Shown here: positions 48,046 through 58,733 of the stretch, in pieces
How the letters are laid out: each line of letters begins with the position of its first letter
Numbering within the stretch: the stretch's first letter is position 1
Source: Oryzias latipes
Lineage: Eukaryota > Chordata > Actinopteri > Beloniformes > Adrianichthyidae
Direction of reading: 5' to 3'
Assembly (NCBI RefSeq): GCF_002234675.1
Contig: NC_019880.2
Coordinates: 14,497,756 to 14,561,755, forward strand
DNA: 64,000 bases
Translations under genes and position numbers: made by a program
Notes under the pieces: model-generated
Database searches by the model: none
Told to the model about the DNA's origin: nothing
What the model saw: only the letters and a program-made list of their open reading frames with translations

Positions 48046-48194
48046 CCCTAGAGAATTACACTAGTTTTTTTTGTTTATTTTAACCAAAAACAGCATAAGT
48101 CTTAGTTAAAAGACCACTGGAACACTTTTTAAATAGTTCAAAAGAGGACGTGAGTGGGTATTGAAATGAGAATGTGATTAGTGATTCTATGGTT

Positions 48195-48407
48195 TTAACC
48201 ATTGTGCTATCTTAGATGACCCCACCCTTACATTGATGTGTTCTCCCCACCACGACAAAGGTGGATAAATGTGGAAAGATTTCATGTAATCCATGGACAC
48301 CAGTGAGTTTCACAAATCATTGAAGAAAAAAGGTTCAGCGCACTGTCTAGTGGGTCTAGATGACCCAACTCCCAATGTTAAAGTGTCTAGGAAAGCACAA
48401 GGGTTAA
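48195..48407. mobile_element. piggyBac-type MITE, copy 2
   Basis: TTAACCATTGTGCTATC at the left and 'gaaagcacaagggttaa' at the right. The internal sequence is nearly the same as copy 1, including 'tagtgggtctagatgaccca'. Confidence 0.82.
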
Positions 48408-50363
48408 AGACAACTACAAAATTCAAGAACCAGGGTTCTAGCTGTGGGAACTTGAGAAGATTCAAAAGGTAAACGTTACTGATCTCATGCTCCAAAAAGA
48501 GCTTGAAACTTTAATGATAGTCTACACAAAACAACTAACTGCAGCCTATTTACCGTTGCTTTAAAATTTTTGGATTATCAATAAGATAATTTCATATCTT
48601 TTACCTGGCAGGAGATGCAAATGTGTATCTAACTGTGTCCTCTGTTTCCTATATCTGTTTTTTGTGTGTGATTTTGTTGAGCTGAAATTCACATGGAAGC
48701 TATTTGGGCTTGTGCTTTCTCTCTGGTCTCATTTTAATCACTTAGTCCACTCCCTCTCCCAAGGAATACAAAGCTTAGTGACTAAAGCTCATTGATGCTC
48801 TGTTGCCTACTGACACACAAAATGTCTAAGAGATAATAAACAAAAATCTCTCATTATGATTATAACGCATGGCTCTGCTTCTTAACATCATTTAAGATTT
48901 TTGTTTGAGTGAAAAGAAAAAAAACATCTTTCAGAATGCAAGGAGAAACAAAAAATGTTTCAATGGAGTAAACTTTAAAGTTCAGGGGAAAAAAGTTGGC
49001 ATAACATTGTTTTTTTATTTATTTAATTTTTTTCCTGATGGGGGACCTTTTCAGTCCAAGGAAAAGATGGAAGAATTGCTCTTTAAATGCAGTAAACACC
49101 TTGCTGTTATGCCTAAATGGAGTTTCTTGTGTCATTCACAGCTTGCTTTTGCTATTTTGCTGTTTTTTAATTTTTTATGTTTTAATTCTTATCTAAATAT
49201 TTAAGAAGCTTGACCCCCTTTCGCACTCCGTCTTTTACATTTAATCTTGCAGGCAATAATAAAGGAAACGTCCAAAAAATACCTAATAATAAAGAACTGA
49301 GGTGATGGTAGTGCATGTTAACATAATATTGTAACCGTAAAAAAAAAAGAAATACTCTAGAATCGTACGAGTGACCTATTTTTTATGTCATCATTTTAGG
49401 GATTTTTTTTCTTCCATTAAATGAAGGTTTTAGGAACAATTTTGTTAAGTAAGAAAAAAACTTGACTTCCACTAATACATTTATTGTTCAACAGATGTGG
49501 AGGGTCTTATGGACTTGGGCCCCTAAAATGTCGAGCCTGCCCGGCAATTTAGGGGCCCCTGCAGATGCATGAGGGAAATTTCAACCCCAGATGGTTTGTT
49601 TTCTGTTACTGTTTGTGTTGTGTTGATGAACGGCTTCTTAAAAGCTTATTACATGTAGCTAATGTCTGGCTCATCTTCCCATCTAATTTAGCCAACACAG
49701 ATTTCCAAAATAACCCCAAATATATCAGGTAATCTAAAAAAGACTAAATTAGTTGTGAACAAAACTGAAAGCAACAGAAAAAAATATCAAATTTTTACTG
49801 TTCAGATGATACTGATTGCAGATGATACTGCAGGCCAAACACTTGATGCATTGATCGTGTATTTCAGGAAAAAAATAAAGCTTACCTGTCCCTAAAGAAA
49901 TTCTTGATGACCTTTTAACCAGGGGTTGGATAATCCCTGTCATGCTCAAAATAAAGCTTAAATGTTTCTGATAATTTAAAGAGTGTACTTTTAGGATTAC
50001 TCATTAATAAAATATTATTAAAGGATTTATGGGGACATTGCTACTGCAGTTGCTCCTTCTCTGTTGTCAACTAATCTTTTTCAAAAGGTTAAGTTTTCTG
50101 CTTTAATTTTGTTTTACCAGATTCTCCTCACTTGGAGCATTGGATTCATTATCTGCTTCAACGTAGTAAAAAGCATGAGTCTTTCAGGTTATTTTAAATG
50201 TTGCCTGAAAATCATAAATCCATTCTTCATTCAGGATGTTTTTACACTGAAATGTTTGGTCCACAATTCACCTCACATGGTCTGCTTTGTCAAGTTAAGT
50301 GCATTTCTTGCTCTTGAAGGTTTGTCTCCTCTTGCTTGGACCTCTTTTTAGGCAAAATGGGCT
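48408..50363. other. Gene-free stretch
   Basis: AT-rich, with no exon, RNA gene or element recognised. Confidence 0.55.
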
Positions 50364-50580
50364 TTAACCCTTGTGCTATCACATGGGGTCAAAATGACCA
50401 TTGATGTGTTCTCCCTACCAGGATGTGGAGGAGGTGGATAAAAGTGGAGAGGATTTCATGTAATCCATGGAAACCAGTGAAGATCACAAATCATTGAAGA
50501 AAAAAGTTCAGCGCACTGTCTAGTGGGTCTAGATGACCCAACTCCCAATGTTAAAGTGCCTAGGATAGCACAAGGGTTAA
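50364..50580. mobile_element. piggyBac-type MITE, copy 3
   Basis: The best-preserved copy: perfect TTAA on both sides and perfect 13-bp inverted ends (CCCTTGTGCTATC / GATAGCACAAGGG). The left internal part differs from copies 1 and 2 ('acatggggtcaaaatgacca'). Confidence 0.88.
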
Positions 50581-53430
50581 TAAAACTTCAACCTTTGATC
50601 CAGCAATGCAGTGTGAAAGCAACAAGCAAAACCGAGTAATTTTTAACTGAATCGGCTGGATTATGTCCTTAGAGTTGTCCATTGAGATCAAACCCCTTCA
50701 GGTTCTTTAAAACCCAAAGGAAACTCCATGTTTATGCAGTGTATGGTAAAGTCTTTTACCTCTCATTTGGACATTTTTGACTTTTAGGTTCTTAAATTGC
50801 CCCTTTCATTTTTGCTCTTCTGTTGATCTAGAAATTTAAATTTATTTTGTCATTGTAATTTATTTTTCTTTTGCTTCCCTTAATCTAGCAGTTTGCAAAT
50901 CCCTTGTCAAGAAATTCCAAGCAGAATGTGACTTTTTTGTCTTTTTTTCGGCTGTTTACACACATTTAACAATAAAGTCCGACAGCTTTGTGGTCTGGCA
51001 AGATGAATGGCTCTCATTTTAGACCATCTTTAACAACCAATGTCCGGTTTTGAAAACCCCCACTCTTTAGCTGCCTGAAATAGAACCAGCTCAGAGAATA
51101 TTTTTGTTGGTTTGCTTACTAAGTTCGTTTTAAAAACAACTTTATACAGTTTAGTTTGGAATAACCTCCTTTTTTTGTTTCAAATCCCAGCAGCTCCAAG
51201 GTTTTTTTTTTTTTTTTTCCCCTCCCACCCCGTTTTGCTACCTTCTAAAACTCCAGCTCCCCTTTCCTGCCTCCCAGTAGGTGCTGTGCGTGACAGTAGC
51301 TCACTGAAAAGTGGAAATGAGACTAGTAAACAATGATTAGCTCCAGAGACGGGGCTGGCCACTCTGCCATTGGTCCCGTCTCGACACAGTAAGCATGCCC
51401 CCCTCTTCAGCAAATGACAAGCAGACGCCATCCCTGGCTCCGCCTATCACCGCAAATTACTCCCCTGTATAGGCAGAGTCAATACAAGGTCAGGGCTAAC
51501 CTTTCACAGCCAGGTTACGGGGGGTAATCAAAGACAAACACCACAGCCATATGCAAAATGCACACATGACACCCCCATCCAACCTCTTTCCAAACCCATA
51601 CACATGCACGCAAACTCCTACATCCCTCCAACCAGCCATGCACCCCCCAGCCACAGCCACAAAGCTGGCTCCAATTAGCATGACGGGGAAGTGAGTAGCC
51701 ACATGTGTATAATGTGGAATCATGTGAGAAGGGGACGGCAGCGGTGCGTTGGTGGAGTTGGGGGGTATTCCCTGTATGGGAACAGAGAGGAAACAGTGGT
51801 CCCCCAGTGCCATTCTTGAAGACACCGCTGTGCACATGGTTAACCGAGGAATCAATCAGGGCGCTTTGGTGCTCAGCCACTCTGCATTGCTCAAGACGAA
51901 CAGCTCTCGGCCAGGGCTCGGAGAATTCTCCACATCTGTAAGGGGCTGTCTGAGAGCCATCATTGTGAAAGAGTGAGACAAAACAGCCCGAATCATTATT
52001 CTCCTTACACGTATGCCTGTTTTCACATGTGCTCTGACCTGACATGGATGATTGCACAATATCATTTGGAAATACAAAACAAAATGAAAGCACAAATAAA
52101 AGCCAAGGATACTCGATTTTTCTTGCCAATCTGTCCAACAACCTCTGAAGCGTGACCGTTTTTTGTTTGTAGTTTGCTCTTCCACCAGATCTTCATTTAT
52201 TGTACTGCAAAACCATATAAATATTCAAGAAGGGGATTTTCAAATAGATTCCAGCTACTGGTCCCTCTTTGGTTATAATAATATCATGATGAGTGTGCTT
52301 GTGTGGCTGTTGAGTTTCTGTCCCCTCTGACTAACTTAGGAAATGTCTCAGTGCCTTAAATTAGGCTCATTAAACCTTTGCAAAAACAAACTTCATAGAA
52401 GAGGGAAAACCAGAAACAGGAACATTATGTCATCCACTTCAAGATGAAAAATACTTAACCCTGTATGAAAAAATTGGGATGCAGCAAACTAAACAGCAAA
52501 GTTGGGATCAATTTTTTATTGAACTGAACACAAATGAATGACAGTTATGCAGTTGCTCAAGCCTCGTGAGCATGCGTGAAATACTAGGAAATTGATAAAG
52601 GGATCCCAAAACTCACATTAAAGCTCATTTTAAGATGATTTTATGACAGCAATTTTAAAGAATTCTCTATTTTTTGCCTGCTATGAATTTTATGTTGTTT
52701 AAAACCGGATTTTGACACATTTAAAACATTTTGGAGGCAAAGATAAATAAATAATGAAAGTCACAAGTAAGAACAAAAAAGGGAGGTCACTTTTTTGGGG
52801 GGGAGGGTATTTATTTATTCATTTGGAGAGTTTAAAGTATAGGAAAAAATTTAATTTAGGTAGAAAATGATATTGTTCATGTGAAGAGTAGTATAAACTA
52901 CTTTTTGGCAAAAAATTAAAATCAAAACACAGTAGACTTTCAAGTTTTGAGGAAAAAAATGTAAAAAAAAATGTTTTAATAAAGTGAACACAAAGGAAAT
53001 TTCAAGTGTTTTTTAATAGATTTAACACACTTTTATTTCAGACTCAGATGTGGTCCATAGAAAAAAGATACAAATACAGTATACATAATAAAAAGTAAAA
53101 ACATATAAATCAAAAAGAGATTTATCCATGGAAAATAACTTCTGTACATACAGAAAAAATTAAAATCCATTGAATTTTAAAAATATACACAACAAAAACA
53201 TAAATATATAAAAAGCATGCGCTTTTATTTATTATTAAGGACAAGTTAAATGTTGAAGTGAAATTTGCAGATTGTTTTGTTAAAGAAATCTGGAGAAAAG
53301 CGATCTTAAAACCGGTTTTCTTTCCCCCTATAGTGCGACAAAGCAGTCCTTTGCGCCAAAAAGCAAAAACCATCGCTGCAAAAAATATGTGTCAAAACGT
53401 GAAAAATGAGCTCGACACAACTCCATCGGT
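50581..53430. other. Upstream region of the P450 pair
   Basis: No exon recognised. A unique block at about 51350-52150 is candidate regulatory sequence and contains a full XRE-type heptamer (51607-51613). From 52430 to 53250 it is AT-rich. Confidence 0.5.
51607..51613 (-). promoter_or_regulatory. XRE-type site (AhR/ARNT)
   Basis: The minus strand reads TTGCGTG, fitting the TNGCGTG dioxin-response consensus. It lies 2.2 kb before the cyp1c1 start. Function not shown. Confidence 0.35.
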
Positions 53431-53439
53431 CACCAGTTG

Positions 53440-53632
53440 CTGAGTCTTCTCCGTGTGAACGGCGGTCGGGCGCGCTGCACGCTCCCGGTGTCCCCCCAGA
53501 AAGCGCGCACCCGCACGGAGAGATGTTCCAGTGAGGTCTGCAGCTACCACAATGGGAGGAGTATGAAAGTTCTCCTGAGCCCTGCCCACTAACTGCAAAA
53601 CATATAAGACGCTGGAATGGAGCAAAAGCTGG
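53440..53632 (+). promoter_or_regulatory. cyp1c1: cyp1c1 promoter
   Basis: A CpG-rich patch (about 53450-53530) includes an XRE core CACGC at 53478-53482 (GCGTG on the minus strand, without the flanking T of the full consensus). TATAAG lies at 53603-53608, so transcription would start near 53632. AhR control is expected for CYP1 genes but is inferred here. Confidence 0.6.
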
Positions 53633-53844
53633 CACTTAAGCTTTACATCTTCATGAAGGGACAAACTGATGACAGGAAACGTCATCACAATGATTTTATC
53701 AATACTCCATGAGATATCAAAAGTATATTTTCTTTATTGATATTAATGCTTTATTTTTTCCTTCAGATAAATTAAAAGTATTAATATTTAGGTAGTTTTT
53801 TCGAGTTGTTTTTGAAGGGAAAGAGGAGCAGACTATCCATCACA

Positions 53845-55422
53845 ATGGCACTTGACACTGAGTTTGGTGTGAAGGGCAGCAGCAGCATCAGGGAGTGGAG
53901 TGGACAGGTTCATCCAGCTTTAGTGGCCTCCTTAGTTTTCTTGTTTTGTCTGGAAGCCTGTCTGTGGGTCAGGAACTTCAGACTCAAGAGGAGACTGCCT
54001 GGACCTTTCGCCTGGCCCTTGGTGGGCAACGCCATGCAGCTGGGCCAGATGCCTCACATCACCTTCAGCAAGCTTGCCAAGAAATATGGCAACGTGTACC
54101 AGATAAGACTGGGTTGGAGCGACGTGGTGGTTGTGAACGGAGACCGGTCGATCCGCGAGGCGCTCATACAGCACAGCATAGAGTTTGCAGGCAGACCGAA
54201 CTTTGTGTCGTTCCAGATGATCTCTGGAGGCAGGAGTCTGACATTCACCAATTACAGCGAACAGTGGAAAGCACACAGGAAACTTGCTCAGTCAACCCTC
54301 AGAGCCTTTTCCTCTGCAAACAGCCAGACCAAAAAGACATTTGAGCAGCACATTGTAGATGAGGCCACCGAGCTGGTGAAGGTATTTTTGCAGCGGAGCT
54401 CAACCGGACAGTATTTTCACCCAGCTCATGAGTTTACAGTGGCTGCTGCCAACATCATGTGTGCACTCTGCTTTGGGATGAGATATGGACATGATGACTT
54501 GGAGTTCACAACCCTTCTGCAGAGACTGGACAGGTTTGGCGAGACAGTAGGGGCAGGCAGTTTGGTGGATGTCATGCCCTGGCTTAAGTCTTTCCCTAAC
54601 CCCGTTCGCAGTCTCTATGAAAACTTCAAAAACCTCAATGAGGAGTTTTTCATTTTCATTAAAGATAAGGTACTGCAGCACAGAGCGACCTTTAACCCTA
54701 AAGTGACCCGAGACATAAGTGATGCCATCATCAATGTGATTGAGCATGGAGAAGACAGCAAGCTGAGCAAGGATTTTGTTGAAGCGACCGTCACTGATCT
54801 GATTGGAGCTGGTCAAGACACCATGTCGTCTTTCATGCAGTGGATTATTCTTCTCCTGGTCAAATACCCAGATGTGCAGGCCAAGCTGCAGCAGCTCATA
54901 GACAGAGTGGTGGGCAGAGAAAGGTTGCCCTCCACCGAGGACAGAAACAACCTGGCACTCCTGGACGCCTTCATTTATGAGACCATGCGCTTCACCAGCT
55001 TCGTCCCCGTCACCATCCCCCACTCCACCACCTCAGACGTCACCATCGGAAGTCTCCACATCCCCAAGGATACCGTCGTCTTCATCAATCAGTGGTCCGT
55101 CAACCATGACCCCCTGAAATGGAAGGAGCCGCACGTGTTCGATCCCACGCGCTTCCTGGATGAAAACGGGGGTCTCGACAAGGACAAAATCAACAGCGTG
55201 ATGATTTTCTCCACAGGTAAAAGGCGCTGCATCGGCGACCAGATTGCCAAGGTGCAGGTGTTTATATTCACCGCAGTTCTGCTGCACCAGTGCAGCTTCG
55301 AGAGTGACCCCTCAGAGCCTGTCACTCTAGACTGCTCCTACAGTCTTGTACTAAAGCCACTCAGATGCAGCATTAGCACCAAGCTTAGGGGAGAGTTGCT
55401 AGATCAGGTTCCTATAGAGTGA
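53845..55422 (+). CDS. cyp1c1: Cytochrome P450 1C1 (single exon)
   Basis: A 525-residue intronless ORF for a microsomal P450 mono-oxygenase of family 1. Such enzymes take electrons from POR and oxidise polycyclic aromatics, steroids and similar substrates in the ER. Seen in order: N-terminal membrane anchor (about 23-42), basic LKRR then hinge LPGPFAWP (51-58), I-helix AGQDT (322-326) with the conserved Thr326, K-helix ETMR (379-382), FDPTRF (432-437), and haem loop FSTGKRRCIG (455-464) with ligand Cys462. All key residues are present. Start: an open frame extends 13 codons upstream but only from TTG; the ATG at 53845 has a strong context (A at -3, G at +4) and aligns with the paralogue's start. 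Intronless tandem CYP1C genes are characteristic of fish. The 1C1 versus 1C2 label rests on remembered similarity and could be swapped. Confidence 0.93.
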   Translation: MALDTEFGVKGSSSIREWSGQVHPALVASLVFLFCLEACLWVRNFRLKRRLPGPFAWPLVGNAMQLGQMPHITFSKLAKKYGNVYQIRLGWSDVVVVNGDRSIREALIQHSIEFAGRPNFVSFQMISGGRSLTFTNYSEQWKAHRKLAQSTLRAFSSANSQTKKTFEQHIVDEATELVKVFLQRSSTGQYFHPAHEFTVAAANIMCALCFGMRYGHDDLEFTTLLQRLDRFGETVGAGSLVDVMPWLKSFPNPVRSLYENFKNLNEEFFIFIKDKVLQHRATFNPKVTRDISDAIINVIEHGEDSKLSKDFVEATVTDLIGAGQDTMSSFMQWIILLLVKYPDVQAKLQQLIDRVVGRERLPSTEDRNNLALLDAFIYETMRFTSFVPVTIPHSTTSDVTIGSLHIPKDTVVFINQWSVNHDPLKWKEPHVFDPTRFLDENGGLDKDKINSVMIFSTGKRRCIGDQIAKVQVFIFTAVLLHQCSFESDPSEPVTLDCSYSLVLKPLRCSISTKLRGELLDQVPIE

Positions 55423-56940
55423 ACAGCATGCCTCCCTACTGTGACTCTAGCACATACTTTAAATCAAGTGATATTTAACAGTCAGAATCAATATACCTGG
55501 ACCTAACTGTAAAAAAACATATTTAACAGAAATATTTAATACATATATTACCATAGTCTGTTTTTATTTGCAGCACAGATAGAAAAGTATTACTTCAATG
55601 ATGTCTGCTGCAAAAAACACAAGCTTGCAATCTCAGAATTGATTAGATTTTGTTCATTGTGTACTTGTTTTCAATGAGTGTGTTGGTATATGTGTATAAA
55701 TAAATACATTTAAACTACTATAACCATATATGTATGATCATGTGAAAGTTATAAAGTCACTTGATGGTTCATTGTTCTCATTTGTCTTGTGTAATTTTAT
55801 TCATAGTTCATTTAAAAAGTAATTTAAGTTCAATCACTAGCTACTGTACTTAAAGCATGAGAGCAGATGAAACACAGCAGGATGACGAGAAGAGATCAAA
55901 ATTAGGTGTTTGAGAAGGAACATGAAGGACTGTGGACGACGAATTCTAAAAACTTTGAGTCCAAGTTTACTGTACAAGCAGCTGCCCTGTGCCAAACCCA
56001 TCTGAGCAATTCAACAAAGCACATGTGCAGCTAGTTCCTCTCACTCATGAGCTCTCCTCAAAACAAGGTTTGTTTACAGGAACTTTTTCAACATCTATGG
56101 AAGTCACTACACTCGCCTCTGTGTTCAAGATTTGATGTTATAATGCCCAAGAGATATGTTTTTTTTGTTTGTTTGTTGAGGCACAAAAGAAAGGAATTAA
56201 CTCTGCTTGCTCTGAATGTAAAAGCATGAAGTTGTGGGGACTGCTTGGAAATTCACTGAGACTTTACACGAAGGAAAAATAAGCTGTATTTGAAACAAAT
56301 AAAGTGATATTTGATAAGTTTCAGAGTGCAATTTGATTTGTTGGTAAAGCCCCTGTATAAAAAAAACATGTGTACAGAATTTTCTTTTCTTCCTGTCAAA
56401 CATTCACACAAAAAAGATTCTCGCCATTCTAAAATAAATGATGCAAATGGATAAAGATTTTAACAGATTCCAAAAGTGGCTCTAAGTCATTAGATTCCAA
56501 GATGATCCAGGAACTCCAAGGATTCCAAGAAAATTAGTTCAGCTGTCCAGATGAGCAGATATAGGGGAAATTCGACATAAACATTGTTTGAAGATGTCTT
56601 AGAAAACCAAAAATGACGTTTTTATCTCTTCAAAAAACAAATGCTAATGTTACTCATTCTTTGTCCGCAACATGTTTGCAAAGTAAACTATGAAAAAAAC
56701 TCCATAAAAGATCTGTTTATAAATCTTTTATCAATCTTTTATCACTCATCAATGTGTGATTCCATTTTTTTATATTCAATATAAAGCAAAAAATCCCTTT
56801 TTGTCATTTTCTACAAGCAAAATGAAGAGTAGAGAAGCTTTGAGTGGGAAGAGGATGAAGGTCTGCAGAAAAAGGTCAAAATAGGAGGGGAGAAGTCATT
56901 TAAAACCTGAGTCAGTGGTCCCTCCCACCACAGAGATACA
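55423..56940. other. Intergenic spacer between the P450 genes
   Basis: AT-rich, with no exon recognised. Contains the cyp1c1 3' UTR with AATAAA at 55699-55704. Reading every line of 55423-57182, I found no XRE core (GCGTG or CACGC). Confidence 0.7.
55699..55704 (+). terminator. cyp1c1: Poly(A) signal candidate of cyp1c1
   Basis: AATAAA 277 nt after the stop codon, within 'gtataaataaata'. Other AT-rich variants are nearby. Confidence 0.5.
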
Positions 56941-56975
56941 TATAAACCAAGTGTTAAGTCTAAAATTGCCATTCC
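56880..56975 (+). promoter_or_regulatory. cyp1c2: cyp1c2 promoter
   Basis: TATAAA at 56941-56946. It lies 242 bp before the start codon, the same spacing as in cyp1c1. Just upstream, 'ggaggggaga...cctgag...cctcccac' resembles the order of short blocks before the cyp1c1 TATA box, suggesting that the promoter was part of the duplication. Confidence 0.55.
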
Positions 56976-57182
56976 TCTTAAGGGGTCACCCGAAGATGAG
57001 CTGCTTCATGGAGAACCCCCTTTGACAGCTTCTGACTGTGAAGGAAGATAGAACTTTGGAGGTCTTGCAGAGTTTCTTCAGCTTTTTTAGATTGTTGCAA
57101 AAAGCAAAGTTATCTAAAAAAAATCTAGAATTTGGGATGAAAGTTGTTTTTCTGCATGACGGAGTTTCGGCAGAGTAGGAAC

Positions 57183-58733
57183 ATGGCTCAAATGGAAGCA
57201 GAGTTTGGTGTGAGAAGCAGCAGCATCAGGGAGTGGAGTGGACAACTCCATACTGCTCTGGTGGCCTCACTTGTTTTCCTTTTCTGTCTGCAAGTCTGTC
57301 TGTGGTTCAGGAATCTCAGAAGAAGACTGCCGGGACCTTTTGCTTGGCCGGTGGTGGGCAACGCTTTACAGCTGGGCCAGATGCCTCACATCATCTTCAG
57401 CAAGCTCGCCAAAAAGTATGGAGATGTGTATCAGATACGTCTGGGCTGCAGTGACGTCGTGGTCCTGAACGGAGACCGGGTGATCCGCGAGGCCCTGGTT
57501 CAGCACAGCACCGAGTTTGCAGGCAGACCGAACTTTGTGTCTTTTCAGTTTGTTTCCGATGGAAAGAGCTTGACCTTCACAAACTACAGCAAACAGTGGC
57601 GGATTCACAGAAAGCTTGCTCAAACAACTATCAGAGCGTTCTCATCTGCCAACAGCCAAACCAAAAAAGCTTTCGAGCAGCAGATCACAGCTGAGGCCAC
57701 AAAGCTTGTGGAGATTTTCCTTAAACTCAGCTCTCAGGGCCAGTATTTCAACCCAGCTCATGAAGTGACTGTAGCTGCTGCAAATGTGATTTGTGCTCTG
57801 TGCTTTGGAAGGCGCTACGGACACGAGGATGCTGAGTTCAGAGCCTTGCTTCACCAGATAGATCAGTTCGGACAAACTGTCGGAGCTGGCAGTTTGGTCG
57901 ATGTGATGCCGTGGCTCCAGTCTTTTCCCAATCCCGTCCGAACGGTCTTCAAGAATTTTATGAAGCTGAATCAAGAGTTTTTTGTGTTTGTGAAGAGCAA
58001 AGTGGACGGGCACAGAGAGACGTTTGATCCGGAGGTGACCAGAGACATGAGCGACGCTGTTATCCGTGGGATCAATGAAGCTGACGTTGAGCTCACAGAG
58101 GAACACGCTCCGGCAACAGTGGCAGACCTAATTGGTGCAGGTATGGATACTGTCTCCACCGCGCTGCACTGGATTGTCCTCCTGCTGGCAAAACACCCCG
58201 ACATTCAAAGGAAACTCCACAAGCTCATTGACAGGGTGGTGGGGCGTGACCGACTGCCGTCTGTGGAGGACAGACCGCACATGCCATACCTGGACGCTTT
58301 CATCTACGAGACCATGCGCTTCACCAGCTTCGTCCCCGTCACCATCCCCCACTCTACCACCTCAGATGTCTCTGTTAACGGCCTCAGCATCCCCAAGGAC
58401 ACTGTGGTATTCATCAACCAGTGGTCTGTCAATCATGACCCTTTGATGTGGAAGGACCCTGAAGTATTTGACCCCTCGCGGTTCATTGATGCAAGTGGCT
58501 CCCTGGACAGAGACCTCACCAACAACGTCCTGATCTTCTCAGTGGGGAAAAGGAGGTGTATCGGTGAGCAGGTTGCCAAAGTTGAGATATATTTGTTCTT
58601 TGCAATCCTGTTGCACCAGTGCAGCTTTGAAAAATGCCCAGACAAGGACTTCTCTTTGAACTACAGTTATGGTTTGACACTTAAGCCTTTGGATTACAGA
58701 GTCACAGCAAAACTCAGAGGAGACTTACTTTAA
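57183..58733 (+). CDS. cyp1c2: Cytochrome P450 1C2 (single exon)
   Basis: A 516-residue intronless P450, strongly similar to its upstream neighbour and on the same strand, 1.76 kb downstream. Motifs: membrane anchor (about 23-42), hinge LPGPFAWP (49-56), I-helix AGMDT (319-323), K-helix ETMR (376-379), FDPSRF (429-434), haem loop FSVGKRRCIG (452-461) with Cys459. The start at 57183 (AACATGG) has a strong context and matches the start of the paralogue (MAQMEAEFGV against MALDTEFGV). An in-frame ATG nine codons upstream (57156) has T at -3 and is less likely, and a TTG beyond it is not a start. It is shorter than its neighbour mainly at the C-terminus, ending LRGDLL. The role is as for other CYP1C mono-oxygenases. 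The paralogue label is less certain than the family. Confidence 0.93.
   Translation: MAQMEAEFGVRSSSIREWSGQLHTALVASLVFLFCLQVCLWFRNLRRRLPGPFAWPVVGNALQLGQMPHIIFSKLAKKYGDVYQIRLGCSDVVVLNGDRVIREALVQHSTEFAGRPNFVSFQFVSDGKSLTFTNYSKQWRIHRKLAQTTIRAFSSANSQTKKAFEQQITAEATKLVEIFLKLSSQGQYFNPAHEVTVAAANVICALCFGRRYGHEDAEFRALLHQIDQFGQTVGAGSLVDVMPWLQSFPNPVRTVFKNFMKLNQEFFVFVKSKVDGHRETFDPEVTRDMSDAVIRGINEADVELTEEHAPATVADLIGAGMDTVSTALHWIVLLLAKHPDIQRKLHKLIDRVVGRDRLPSVEDRPHMPYLDAFIYETMRFTSFVPVTIPHSTTSDVSVNGLSIPKDTVVFINQWSVNHDPLMWKDPEVFDPSRFIDASGSLDRDLTNNVLIFSVGKRRCIGEQVAKVEIYLFFAILLHQCSFEKCPDKDFSLNYSYGLTLKPLDYRVTAKLRGDLL

Larger units (their letters stand above)
47065..48110 (-). repeat. Dispersed repeat family A, copy 4, split by a hAT element
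   Basis: The left part (47065-47402) aligns with 43845-44150 and the right part resumes at 48046. The interruption is a complete hAT element with its target duplication, so the hAT insertion is younger than the repeat copy. Confidence 0.75.

Noticed and set aside
51515..52141. 208-codon minus-strand frame
   Set aside because: Overlaps other open frames on both strands, with low-complexity Cys/Trp-rich translation and no domain or splice context. More likely non-coding unique sequence.
53806..53844. N-terminal extension of cyp1c1
   Set aside because: Starts at TTG, not ATG; the first ATG in a strong context is 53845 and matches the paralogue.
54400..55023. 207-codon minus-strand frame in cyp1c1
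   Set aside because: Antisense shadow of a long, codon-biased P450 frame. The plus strand has all P450 motifs.
57144..57182. N-terminal extension of cyp1c2
   Set aside because: Starts at TTG. The ATG at 57156 has a weak context; 57183 aligns with cyp1c1.
57642..58106. 154-codon minus-strand frame in cyp1c2
   Set aside because: Antisense shadow of the P450; resembles the shadow in the paralogue only because the genes are similar.
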